Shown in pieces: positions 1 through 10,935 of a stretch of DNA of 64,000 nt. The stretch is from assembly GCA_022495005.1 (NCBI GenBank), contig JAGYXB010000797.1, forward strand, positions 806,001-870,000, given 5' to 3'. Position numbers and translations under genes: made by a program. The stretch comes from Rhyacophila brunnea (lineage: Eukaryota > Arthropoda > Insecta > Trichoptera > Rhyacophilidae). How positions within the stretch are numbered: position 1 is the stretch's first letter; each line of letters begins with the position of its first letter. The notes under the pieces are model-generated. The model ran no database searches. It was not told the DNA's origin and saw only the letters and a program-made list of their open reading frames with translations.

Positions 1-133
1 TCTGAAATAACTTTTCATACAAAACAGAATTAACTGAAAGTGAATTCAATTCTACTTAAAGATGGTTAAAAATATTAAAAGAATGCATTGGCATCGTGTT
101 CTGATATATCCTAAATCAAATGTCTAGCTAGTC
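1..133 (+). mobile_element. Family A MITE, 3' half only, cut by the window edge
   Basis: Matches the second half of the family A copies at 29646 and 53034 (AACTTTTCATACAAAAC, CATTGGCATCGTGTTCTGAT, TGTCTAGCTAGTC). It is interrupted at 134 by CCTAA repeats. Confidence 0.8.
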
Positions 134-134
134 T

Positions 135-230
135 AAAACCTAACCTAACCTAAAAAATAATCCAGTAATTCGGCTATTTTCAAAATTTGTTTGCCGCTGG
201 CTTCCTGTAAGTAAACCGACAAGAACTGTG
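135..230 (-). mobile_element. Third, diverged LINE 3' end with CCTAA tail
   Basis: A short CCTAA tract (135-155), then AATAATCCAGTAATTCGGCT and GCTATTTTCAAAATTTG, the same terminal module as at 381-449, more diverged. CTTCCTGTAAGTAAACCG corresponds only loosely. Confidence 0.55.
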
Positions 231-307
231 GGTACTGTTCGGTTATACCGGAGGCAGCGGAAAACGCATTTTGAAAATACCCGATAAACTGGATTATTTG
301 TTAGGTT
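231..307 (+). mobile_element. LINE 3' end (family M), opposite orientation, ending in TTAGGTT
   Basis: 70 bp inverted against 381-449 with few mismatches, then TTAGGTT at 301-307. It lies tail to tail with the next copy. Confidence 0.7.
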
Positions 308-380
308 AACCTAACCAAACCTAACCTAACCTAACCTAACCTAACCCAACCTAACCGAACCTAAACTAACCCAAACTAAC
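301..380. repeat. Interstitial telomere-type tract, TTAGG/CCTAA, with an orientation switch
   Basis: TTAGGTT at 301-307 meets AACCTAACC at 308; the remainder is imperfect CCTAA repeats (CCAAACCTAACC, CCGAAC variants). TTAGG is the ancestral insect telomere unit. Confidence 0.85.
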
Positions 381-618
381 AAATAATCCAGTTTATCGAC
401 TATTTTCAAAATGCGTTTTTCGCTACCTCCGGTATAACCGAACAGTACCGAACTGTGTTTTATTTTATCTCAGTACTACGTTAAAGTTCCCACCACCACC
501 CGTCATATATGTACAGCCGTGGATATGCACGGCCGTTTTCCATGACGCTTTAAACGTGTCTAAGAGAAGTGATTTTAAGTGCTCATTCCGTCCCGAGATG
601 GAACCGCACGAGACTGAT
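381..618 (-). mobile_element. LINE 3' end (family M) with TTAGG-type tail
   Basis: Complement of the 15.3 kb 3' UTR, extended at its 3' side by CAGTTCGGTACTGTTCGG, CGCATTTTGAAAATAG and CTGGATTATTTGTTAG, and then the CCTAA tract. A 5'-truncated insertion, about 240 bp. Confidence 0.7.
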
Positions 619-1287
619 ACTATAACCATACACCGAAGTGGTTAGTGGTAAAGAGGTTGGACGGTCTTTTATATAGGTATGACCATATATTTCCGATACA
701 AAATTTCACAGTGAAGTGTGATACGGCGAGTTGCAGACATACAAATTTCCAGACACGAAATAAAATAGGGGACGTATTTTCATGAATGTTATGCATCAAT
801 GAATCCGTCGTTTGATGGAAATAGTTTTCTATAAATAATAAATCCTCTGTGAGTTCTGAGAGTGCTCGTTTAATTTTTTGTTCCAATTTTACTCTATATG
901 TGCTTCATCCTTGAAAATAATACATACTGCTAAAAAGCCATGATGTGAATAATACTCCGTTTACACGAGCATATATTTACTGCTAACAGTACGTATAATC
1001 GCGGTCATAACAAGAAAATGCACGTGTAAACACGTATTATCGTGCAAATTGCAAGATTGCATGAATCAAAAAAGTTCAGAAGCTTCTCATTTTTTGAGAA
1101 TGGTAGTGGTGACCTGCCGATAAGAAAATTAACTACACCGCGCAAAACATTTGTGACGTTTAACAATTATTATAACCGATCAAATAGCACCATACAATGA
1201 CAATATCGCGTTTCACTTTCGCTTGAAGAATTAGATTGGAGAGACAGTCAGCACTTTTACGTCTAAAATACACACTATTGGTGCCAG
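619..1287. other. AT-rich stretch, no gene recognised
   Basis: A minus-strand frame of 88 codons (620-886) uses a TTG start and has no recognisable content. I see nothing else named. Confidence 0.5.
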
Positions 1288-1289
1288 TA

Positions 1290-1632
1290 AAGCGTCAATT
1301 ACATTGAGCTACTTTACGAGCTGTTTGTTGGCGAATATAAAAGCGGGCGATTTAGCTACTGCGATTGTGATGATGACACACAAAACTTTCCATTCGCTGA
1401 GAAGCCACAAGCCAGCTACTATTTTGACAGAACGTAGTTCGTTTTTTTACCGTGAGGTCTCTACTGCGCAGACGCAGTAGGCCCACACGCCGGCGTGTAG
1501 CGTGTAAAGTTGACCGGCTTTCAACTTTTCTCGGTAGAGTGTTTACAACCTGCTTATTAGCTTATTCAATGATGGCAGATTATAAATTCGCCAACAAGCA
1601 GCTCGTAAAGTAGCTCAATATAATTGACGCTT
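1290..1632 (+). mobile_element. Family E MITE with ~47-bp terminal inverted repeats
   Basis: 343 bp between TA dinucleotides (1288-1289, 1633-1634). The ends, starting AAGCGTCAATTA and including TTTACGAGCTG, are inverted copies with about two mismatches over 47 bp. The centre holds the palindrome ACACGCCGGCGTGT. Confidence 0.88.
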
Positions 1633-1634
1633 TA

Positions 1635-4257
1635 ATCCATGCAGGTGTAAAGGCGCTACATATTATGATGTAATCAATACTAGATAACAAATAAAAACGC
1701 ACCTACATGCATGTTCAATTTCAATTTTATTTTATTCTTTTTTTATAAAACAATTTCTCATTGTTCTACTTACATAAAGAGGTTTCCCCGGTTCGAATTT
1801 TAAAAAGAGAACACTTTTTAAAATTTCGTCTTTCTTCCTCTAACGGGCATGTTTTACAAATTCAAACACTCACCTCGGAAAGTTTTTTATTTATGTTATT
1901 GCTTTTATTTTTTGAAAAAAAAAACAAACTCGGCGGCTTTAGTCAAAGTAGGATCTTTTTTTAGAAACGTACCATCTTTTTTCCTCTCGCTCGGATGTTC
2001 AAACTTTAAATTCGTACCACCATCGGGCGAATTCAAAAATTTGGTCGCATTTCGTAAACATGTTTGTACAAAAAGTTTTAAGTGAAATTTTAATGAATTT
2101 CAAACGAAAACACGCGCATACACTAATTCTCGGTAGGTACGCTTATAAAAGTGCATTAAAAACAATACTAGATAATATAAAATAATATTATCAAGGGACA
2201 TATTTTTTTGTATTAGGGGTCGTCCATATATGACGTCATGCCCTTGCGAAGGGAGGTGGTCTGACGTAGTAATATTATAAAAAAAATTATAAACTCATTT
2301 TTGTCTGACTCATAAGTCATAAGAACTCATAAGAACATTATAATGAAATGAGAAATTTAAAAAATATAATTTAGGCAGAGTGTAAAATACTTTGTGATGA
2401 AGTGTGAAATTAATAGTCATCTATGGAAGACCTACATATATATCTATGGAGTATATATAGCGGAGCTACGTGATGCTCATATGACCTGGAACGATGAAAA
2501 AAGCTGACAAGCGACAGTGATTATTGGCGGCGCCGCGTGGTGTCCGTATGTTCCAACTAAGGGGCGTATATTATGGCTGATAAAGATAAAATTATTAGTA
2601 ACAGTACCTATTAACAATGTAGCAATCATACCACTCAGCATTAATGTGCATGTTTTATTGTCAAAATAAAACAATATAACGAAAACGATCGTCAGCATTT
2701 CCTTAATCGTAACTAGATCAGTAGGGTCTGTTATCATTTGTTAATTGCGACAATATCACTTGTAATACATGTACTGTATTTGAATAAATTGTAAGGAAAA
2801 TGCATGAATCCTCACTCACTCATAGAGTCCGTCACGAGATGTACTACTGTCGCCACAGTCTTTCACTAAACGCAATTAACCATCACTCCACTCGAGTCCA
2901 GTCTCTCAGTTCATTAATATAATCAATCTCTTGATCACATCGATCTCGCCAGTACAACATTACCCGCAATTATAATCTCACGCTGTCATCTTTATTAAAG
3001 TATTAATATATTTAATCATTCTTGTAAACGACATATAAACTCACCTCACAACATCCAAGCAACAACGACTTTCTCTCCTCCATCTTCATCGACCACCAAA
3101 ACAATATTTATATACATACAGAAAGTATTAGAAAGTACACACGTTCATCTCAACTCACCCTCACAAGTAGATATAAAGGACTATCCAAGTTCTGGTACGT
3201 TATCATTATGATGAAATATAAGTACATACAGCGCTATCTGTTGTCTATACAAAGTGTTAAAATTGCGCAATTAAATGACAAGCTATGGCGATTTCATCAG
3301 ACATTTAATTATACACGTTACAAAAATGACTGTCGAAAAAATCAATACATGTTTTCATAATAATGGCATGCTAGCAACCCTGATTTTTCACAAACAATCC
3401 AGCAATCAATGACGACTGTTACTTTCCAAACTGAACACGCACCTACGTTATTTTTAATCATAGAAAATTACTCAAATTAAACTTAAACTTGGATATTTTG
3501 TTAAAGAATGTGTAAGATATTCTATGACTGGGTCAAAATAAGTGATAAACACTATGAGAAAAATGTTTTATAACTCGCTCATTACACACGTCATATCGTC
3601 CCACTTTTGGAAACACAGATATTATGATAAACAAAAAATCTAACAGATTCAGATTACAGCCAATATGCTTTACAAATTGTTTCACAGATTCCCTAAGTAA
3701 TTTCAATGAAATTAACTAACTCAAGTGCAAGTACGATAATATTACTAATATTTGGAGAGATCCTGATGCTGACTAGTAATCAAGGTAATTACATATTATT
3801 TGTATCTTTATTCAAACCACAAAGCGAATGGCCAATATTAGCAAAATTTGTAAAGCGATTTGTTGCATGATTAGTTGTTATATTCGTTAATTAGGTATGG
3901 CTATAGTGATAAAGAACATTGACTGGAATATGATGAATACAGGTTCCTTTCCGGTGGCTTATTTTTTTCCAATAATAAAGTTTGTTTTAGTTGGAAAACG
4001 TCCAGTTGAATTTACAGGATCTTTCCAAGCATCGCGATGTCTATAGGAGCCTAATTTATAATTCTAAAAAAAAAATATTTTCGCTATAATTCAAAAAAAA
4101 AGCTCTGGTCACATTAATGATATACTAGCTGTCCGGAAATACTCCCTATGGGAGAAAATGTAGTGTGGTTTGAGATTTTCTATTTGACAATGAAAAATAA
4201 AATTGCTATTGTAGAATATTTTAGTTTTAATATGACCTAAACGTGGAATAATAATAT
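1635..4257. other. Non-coding, one transposon-end-like motif
   Basis: GGGGTCGTCCATATATGACG (from about 2216) resembles a common arthropod transposon terminus, with no partner found. 2480-2740 has a GC-richer patch (GGCGGCGCCGCG) without coding signal. 2800-3190 is a C-rich strand with no recognised function. Confidence 0.4.
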
Positions 4258-4400
4258 ATTATATAATATTAACACTATCGACCGAAGGTACTTGATGGAA
4301 TTTGTATTTAAATTCTAATGGATTTAAGTTTTGCATTATTCCATTTGAGTACTCAAATACTCAAATGGAATAGTACAAAACTTAAATCCATTAGAATAAT
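4258..4400. repeat. Family B fragment in inverted-dimer form
   Basis: Arms at 4312-4351 and 4358-4397 are 40-bp complements with three mismatches and a 6-base loop. The left arm continues into CTTGATGGAATTTG and ACCGAAGG, which match 13290-13385 inverted. Confidence 0.8.
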
Positions 4401-4724
4401 ATATATATTTGAAAATCGAATTTAGCTTGTTCACTAACTCATATGCAATAATTAATTGAATCTCTACTTGAAACAGAATCAAAATGTACCTATCATAAGC
4501 CGACAGAGAATGTACCATTTGGCCGCATGTGGCCCGCCGGGTATTTTTTTGCGGCCCGCCATCATTAATTGTACTTCTGATTACGAATAACTTTTTTATA
4601 ATTTTTTAAGAAATATTGACAATAGATTAAAATTTGAAGAATTTGTTGTTTCGTAAATGTGTTATCTCAGTAGGTACGTCTTCCTTGCGTCTCGTCTCAC
4701 ACTATGTAACCAATATTTTCGACG

Positions 4725-5034
4725 TTGAACATCGTGACATATTTAAATACTTTTAACTCCGCGTTGCAAGGAAAAAAAATATATGCCCATGATATGGTAA
4801 AAAGTTTGATTGGATTTCAATTAAAACTCAAGTTAATCCTTCGACAAATATCGAATAACAACGTGGACCACTTTCCAACTTTGAAGTTGCTGAATATACC
4901 AGAATATAAATTTGAATAATATGGTAAAATTATTAAAGCTCTGAATGACGATTTTTCACAAAGATTTGGTGACTTCCAAAAAATTGAGACAAGTTTAGCA
5001 ATAGTACGCAATCCATTTTCAATAGATATTGATA
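4725..5034 (+). pseudogene. hAT transposase fragment, upstream part
   Basis: Translation gives LNTFNSALQGKKIYAHDM, followed by FQLKL and HFPTL, which matches the central region of domesticated and transposon-borne hAT proteins of the EPM2AIP1 type. A TAA at 4917 breaks the frame, after which related residues (KIIKALNDDFSQRFGDFQKI) continue to the insertion point of the nested element. Confidence 0.6.
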
Positions 5035-5042
5035 GTGTACCG

Positions 5043-5412
5043 CATGGCCCCCACAAGGGGGGAGCTGACAGGGCTCTAGCCTAGGGGCCCGGGCTCAGGG
5101 GGGGCCCAGCGTGACGGGTCGACCAGATAAATGAGATAAACACACATCTTAATTTTGCTCTAATAGCAAAAAAAAGTCGCCTGCGGCGCTAGCTTACTTC
5201 TAACTTATTACCATTTTAAAACATATAGTTGTTGGGACGTGTTGAGAAATACTGTGTTAAAAAATCGCTAAATTACACTGAATTTTATTTGACCTCGAAC
5301 ACCATTTGAAAAACAATACTGGAGAGCGTCAGACTGCCTTTAACCATAGCGATAGGTAGGGGGCCCGCCAAGACCCTGGCTTCGGGGCCCGCGTCAAGAT
5401 GTGGGGGGCATG
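5043..5412 (+). mobile_element. hAT-like MITE (family G) nested in the hAT transposase
   Basis: 370 bp with ends CATGGCCCCCAC and GTGGGGGGCATG. A perfect 8-bp target duplication, GTGTACCG, is at 5035-5042 and 5413-5420. The 8-bp duplication and short GC-rich ends fit hAT. It has no coding capacity. The related copy at 8917-9308 shares both ends and the GTCGACCAG motif. Confidence 0.85.
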
Positions 5413-5420
5413 GTGTACCG

Positions 5421-5780
5421 ACAGAGCTACAACTTAAGATTATTGATCTGCAGTGTGACACTGATTTAAAAGAATTGCATCGTCGTGAAGAAATCTCCAA
5501 ATTTTACAAAGCCCTTAATTCAGACAAATTCGACCAACTTAAAGATTATGCAAGAAAAATGTTCGTTATTTTTGGATCAACCTATATATGTGAACAAACA
5601 TTTTCGATCATGAACCTCAATAAAAATTCTTTACGATCAAATATCTCCGATGCCCATTTACAAGCAGTTTTGAGAATATCAACTACAAAATTAACACCTG
5701 AATTTAAAAAATGTAAAAAAAACAGTTTCGTTCTTCTAATTAATTTTTTTGTAATGTTTATTTTTCGTGATAATAAATAG
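5421..5780 (+). pseudogene. hAT transposase fragment, C-terminal dimerisation region
   Basis: Resumes directly after the nested element. The segment FGSTYICEQTFSIMNLNK, then LRSNISDAHL, is the conserved hAT C-terminal dimerisation motif. The frame stays open to the stop at 5778-5780. It is the same gene as the fragment ending at 5034, split by the insertion. Confidence 0.7.
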
Positions 5781-6123
5781 TGTATATCTAAAAATGGTAT
5801 TTTACTTGCGGCCCGCCACTCATTTTGAATTCTTGAATTTGGCCCTCCATCCAAAAAGTTTGCCCCCCCCTGCTATAGACCAAAGTGGAATAATATATAT
5901 AAAAAAATGTAAATATCTTAATAACGTTTAGCTTGCCCATTCCAAGCGCAATATTTTAGTCGTTCAACATTCGAGTCAATTGCTTGTCGAGACAGGTAAC
6001 TAAGATAATAACAGCACGCTAAACTTGTGTTGATTTGCACACATCATTTGACAGTGTTTTATTTTGTGAATGATGTTTTTATTGTTTTTCATTGATATTC
6101 TCTTTAGTCAGTCACTCATTATA

Positions 6124-6632
6124 TGAGGCGTCTAATTCCAAAAAGCGATAAGTCAACATTTGGTCAAAATCGAGAAAAAAATACGCACGTATTCTTTGTA
6201 TAATTTTACACAATATGTATTGATCTATCAATTCCAAAACGCGACATAACCCGACGAAAAAAAATATTTTAAGTCTCGATTTATTACAAAAAGCGCCAAG
6301 TCCGTGTTTCATTTCAATATTGAAAAGGGCGTCTCCCATGCCGTAGCATCTGGTAAACTCATGACAGTGCCACGGAAATATATGCCTTATGCGGAGTAAA
6401 TTAAAAAGCGAAGTACAAATAGTTCTACGTCCAATTTTATTTTGCCTATATTTATTACATTTAAGAGTTTACCGGCTGAAACAAATTGCCATTTGGTTTT
6501 AATTTTGACATAGAATACAACGGAGAAAATAATCTCACGTTAAAACAAATAATTGAAGCTTGAAACATAAAAACGTTGTTTCCCGAAAATATTGAATTGT
6601 GGACTTGTCGCTTTTTGTAATTAGACGCCACA
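6124..6632 (+). mobile_element. MITE with ~36-bp terminal inverted repeats
   Basis: The left end TGAGGCGTCTAATTCCAAAA and the right end, inverted, TGTGGCGTCTAATTACAAAA continue through AGCGA(T/C)AAGTC. TA flanks both sides (6122-6123, 6633-6634). No coding capacity. Only one copy seen in this window. Confidence 0.85.
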
Positions 6633-7028
6633 TATTATGAATTACGAAGACGCATGAAGTCACAAATTGACTTGTCGCAATCTTGATTACGACTATCGAT
6701 TCGATTTAAATCGATACGTGTATAAAATAAATATTCCCTTCAATATCGTGTTCAACATTCAACAAAGGATTAAACGACGGTATGTTTCGTTCGATTTTGT
6801 TTGATCAACAAAAATCGAATCGTTGAAACCCGCATAGTTCAAAAAAGTAACACTTAGCGCACCAGTCCCTTTCACCTCAATGGCTTTGTAAAACCTCAAA
6901 AATCAATTGAGTGCCACTTTATTATCACTCGTTTCTGTCTCCCATCTGTCCCATTCACCTCGAAAGAGATTTTTCGTCACCGCCATGTTATTATTTATCC
7001 GCAACGCTAAGCATGAAATAAAAACTCT

Positions 7029-7121
7029 GGGGGGAAATTGAGTCAAAACTTGGAAAACGTGGAGTCAAAAGGGGTGGGGGTGGAGTCGGAAATTGGGGGG
7101 CATCGAGCCGGCGGTGGGGGG
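7029..7121 (+). other. G-rich tract with quadruplex potential
   Basis: Purine-rich strand with G runs of 4-6 (GGGGTGGGGG at 7071-7080, six G at 7095-7100 and at 7116-7121) in an otherwise AT-rich region. Confidence 0.6.
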
Positions 7122-7571
7122 ATGCGATTAAGCAACATCTCGGAATACCGCAGTAAAAATTCTTGCGGCATAGTATAGCGTTACATACTCAACTGTTGAT
7201 ATCTGATATTCATTTCTCTTGCGCGACAACATATAGATGGAAATAAATAATACATCGGTATATATACATAATAAACGGTACAGGTACAGAGTAAAATAAT
7301 ATAATGTATAAATATAACTATGACAATTTCAGGAAAAATATAAATTTGATATTGAAATTGTCCTATCTCTATTATGTTGATAGATTTTTAATCGCACAGA
7401 TTTTCAATACGCCATAATAAATCAAATTATATATTTACCTAATTTCTGCATTCCTAATCGCTATAAAGCCTCAAATAAACGGGACTTTGCCGGCAAGCTT
7501 AGGATATCTCATCTTAATCAATATAATATGTTCAAAATGATTGGGTGACTAGGTACAACGAAATAATGACC

Positions 7572-7613
7572 TCACCTAACCTAACCTAACCTAACCCAAC
7601 CTATTCTAACCTA
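7572..7613. repeat. Interstitial CCTAA tract
   Basis: Imperfect CCTAA repeats about 40 bases long. No family M sequence is recognisable on either side. Confidence 0.8.
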
Positions 7614-7654
7614 AATAGATTCCACAAAAATTAATGTTTCATTTTTCCCCTGGC

Positions 7655-7702
7655 TGTTCTGTTTTGTCACTGGTCTGTTTTGTCATGTTCTGTTTTGTCC
7701 GG
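7655..7702 (+). repeat. Short tandem repeat, CTGTTTTGTC units
   Basis: Three imperfect 14-17 bp units each beginning (T)CTGTTTTGTC. Confidence 0.65.
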
Positions 7703-8916
7703 TTACCCAAATTATTAAAATAAGTTAAGTATTTAGACAGAAAAATAAAATACATAATTAATGCACTGAATGGAGGTATTGAACATGTTTATTAGAACTA
7801 TTCCTTGTTATTGAAGAATTAATAGAGAAGATGGTTTTAAATAAATAAACGTGTCAAGGGCCAAAAACTTTTGTCTGCCTAGGAAACAGAACCACACTAA
7901 ATAGTAAAGTTCATATATACATATATTTAATTTCGAATGCATATAATAATATGCCCAACCTTTTGACTACCTGAGGATGAATTAGAATTATCTTGGGCTT
8001 CAAATAATATTAATGTTATAGCTACTTAAATACCTAAATAAAGTAACACTGGATTGACGTAATGTATACAATGGAATTACATGGCAATATTTTGTATTCT
8101 AATACATTGGTTTCCAACATTTTAGCTTAGATTTTGACATCGACTTGGGTGAAGAGGCATTGTCTTGGCCTATACATCATATTCATCGTAGAATTATTAA
8201 AACACTAAAGTTCAACTAAATTACGTGGAAGTGAAGAACAAAAAACCGAGAAAAGTTACAAGAGGTTGATTAGGTATTAATCCAGCAGTGAATTGAAACA
8301 TACTAATGATGATAGTGATCATCATGAAAAGTGTATAATTATTCAATTAAATATATTATAAAATTAAAAGAAAATAAGGAAACGTAAACTAATGGGATAT
8401 ATTTGACTTTGAATATTGATTATTATTCAGGAATTCATAAAACCTTTTTTTTAATAAATACCTTTATTGAATTTTATTGATTGCATATTTTTCGTTGTTC
8501 ACTTACTTGGGTTTAGCCAGTTCTAATCCCATTACTAGGCTGGTATCATTAGGAGAATACGAGGCCGCGGCACTAAAAGATGAGTTGGTGGTGCTAGTTA
8601 TTAATAGTTTAGGAAATGTGCGGTGTCATACTGTCAACGTGAAGTTATTTAGCTTCTCTTGATTACCAAGTTTTTTTTTAAATTTTGCTTTTATGTGCTC
8701 AGTCAAAGCACACTGATCGAATATTGGATTTTACTGAAAGTGCCAGAAGCAATGACGTTTTTAATAACTTCACTCTTAACTTATACGGAATATTTTATGG
8801 CCAATAAAGAACTCGCAGCTTTTGGATTTGGCAGGTGTATGCAAACTTTTCTTACTGTAAAAAGGCGTATGAATGAACACGAGATGGCATATTTACTAAA
8901 CACTACACAGTGTCAG

Positions 8917-9308
8917 TATGGCCCCCACAAGAGAGGGCTGACAGGACTCTGGCGTGGAAGCCCAGACTAAGGAAGGACCCGGCATGGCGAGTCGACCAGA
9001 GTGAGATAAATACACAATATAAAATTGCTGCAGCGCTTTATTAATTCAAGAATAATAACATTTTAAAATTATGTCATAATGCGATACAATTTTTGATTAA
9101 TAATAATTGTTTGTCGAGTAGAGAGATGTTTTAAAAAATACAAAAAATGATAAAATTACACTAAATAATTCCCATATATTTACCTTGAAAACCATTTGGT
9201 AAATGCTTGTATAATGTCACATCACCTTTAACCTTAGCGATAGGTAAGACGGCCCGGCCCGCTTTAAGATTTTAGCCTGGGGGCCCGTTTCAAGATGTGG
9301 GGGGCATG
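8917..9308 (+). mobile_element. hAT-like MITE, family G, second copy
   Basis: Starts TATGGCCCCCACAAG and ends GATGTGGGGGGCATG, like the copy at 5043. The flanking octamers AGTGTCAG (8909-8916) and AATGTGAG (9309-9316) agree at six of eight positions, an aged target duplication. Confidence 0.75.
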
Positions 9309-9500
9309 AATGTGAGCGATTACCAAGCACTCCATGAACACAAACCACAAATTTGACTTTGAGACCAAGATCAGATCGGGTCGGAATAAGCGATATTTTG
9401 TATGATTAGTTAACGAGGCTATTTAAAACCTATAGTAACTAACCCTAACAATATTAATTAGGGCGATGGGCTACGATAAAAACATAAAGCGCGAATCAAA

Positions 9501-10115
9501 TTGAGATGCATGTCGCCTAATTTCACGCTGTCGCGGCAACAAATTTAGTCTATAGTTTCGTCATTTGTCTCTTTGTCATATCTGTAAATTCACTGAAAAA
9601 TGACACTGATGAAGAGTATCAACTATAGTATATTAGTAATTTGAATTATTATTAAATATTCATGCTAATTTCAATTAATTTTAACAGTTTCTACGTGTGC
9701 GTACGTTAAAATTACTTGAAACATGACATACATAAATAATATTTTAACATTACCCAACCTGCAGACCATAGATATTAGATAACATTTTTATAAAAAATTC
9801 ATAGTGCCAATCGCTAAAAACAAAAAAAACGTGATTTTAACATGACAGTCGAAAAGTGTAGGCATGTAGAAGATGATAAAAACGTTAATTGAGTAATGCA
9901 GGTGTCGATGCAGTGCAGTTCAACGTGAGGTGACCTCATTGTTGTTTTGATAATTTCGGCAGATTTCGCTGACAATGTTTGTTTAAAGTTCCAAAATATG
10001 CTACGAGACGGGAGCATCAGTCTGATAACATTTTAAACACCAAGAAAAACTATATTACACATTTTTTTTCACGTAGCGGCAGCTTACTGTGACGTCACGT
10101 GACAGTAGACGACAT
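9501..10115 (+). mobile_element. Family F non-autonomous element
   Basis: One of three copies sharing an ordered set of motifs: TTGAGATGCATGTCGC, ACGTACGTTAAAAT-like, GAGGTGACCTCATT, GGGAGCATCAGTCTGATAAC and CGTAGCGGCAGCTTACTGTG. No long open frame and no tRNA-like promoter. Class unknown; the GTCACAG-like ends hint at a DNA transposon. Confidence 0.65.
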
Positions 10116-10116
10116 G

Positions 10117-10935
10117 TGAGTCGCTTAGAATCATAACTCACATATTGCAATTTTGTCGTTTTTTAGTTAAATATGCCAAGTGATTCTAAATGAATTAATC
10201 TATATACCGAAAAATAGTTGAGTATTAAAAGTCAATTTAAACCATGTGAAAATCGTTGACAAAGTTCATTGTTGGTGTAATATGTCGTATATTTCAAAGA
10301 ATAGAGTTTTGTCACCAACGCCTTCCTAACCAATCGGGGAGCTCTATTTCTCATCTGTATGTCTGCAACGTTAGGAGTATTAAGGTGACGCATCAGTGAA
10401 ACGCCAAATAATTTTCAACTGTACGCGCGACGAAATTTTGTACTCGCTTCGCATTCATTGAGAGAACGGCGAGTCAGACGTACGTCACTTTGCTGCGTGA
10501 TGGCGACGGGCCAATTAATTCTAAAATCGTGTAAAGATGACTAAAAACGTTACCCATTTACTTTAAAAAGAAAACATGTCAATTAATATATTATTATTGT
10601 TACTAATAGAATAATAAACAGAACATAAAATGGACGTATGTTGGATTTATATGAGAAATAATATTTCGTTTGACAGGCGTCTTTTGCACCCGCGACCCGC
10701 AATCCGCACATCGCCTAGCAACGATCTTTTTAGACCGTGCCTCAACTAATGCATGGCCTTAAGTATATATATTAAAAAAAAAAAAAAAAAAAGTTATTCG
10801 ACTCTCTCACTCATTAATATTCTAGGGAGTTCAATACTGTTCTTCTAATTACAAAAAATAGTGCTCGGTTGGTTTTTAGCGATTATCTCAAAACTTGATT
10901 TTTGGAATATGTGAGTTATGATTCTAAGCGACTCA
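10117..10935 (+). mobile_element. Non-autonomous DNA element with 31-bp inverted repeats
   Basis: The ends TGAGTCGCTTAGAATCATAA (10117-10147) and its complement (10905-10935) match at about 30 of 32 positions. 819 bp long. The interior includes an A run (10775-10791) but no recognisable transposase. The left end abuts the 3' end of a family F element, which suggests insertion there. Confidence 0.85.

Larger units (their letters stand above)
4515..5872 (+). mobile_element. Decayed hAT transposon with internal transposase fragments
   Basis: The right end reads, on the complement, CAGGGGGGGGCAAACTTTTT, followed by GGCGGGCCGCAAG. The left side has the matching GGCCGCATGTGGCCCGCC and GCGGCCCGCC blocks near 4523-4560. 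Between them lie two fragments of a hAT-type transposase of the EPM2AIP1/GTF2IRD2-like group. The left terminal bases are eroded. A smaller element (5043-5412) is inserted in the middle. Confidence 0.65.
6635..8908. other. Non-coding apart from listed repeats
   Basis: Holds the G-rich tract, the CCTAA tract and the short tandem repeat. At 8600-8650, TTTAGGAAATGTGCGGTGTC, then ACTGTC and CGTGAAG, loosely matches 18722-18765, so 8477-8900 may be a decayed transposon. Its 60-100-codon frames have no recognisable domain. Confidence 0.4.

Noticed and set aside
301..380. A true chromosome end
   Set aside because: The tract is short, imperfect, switches orientation and has unique and repeated DNA on both sides, so it is interstitial.
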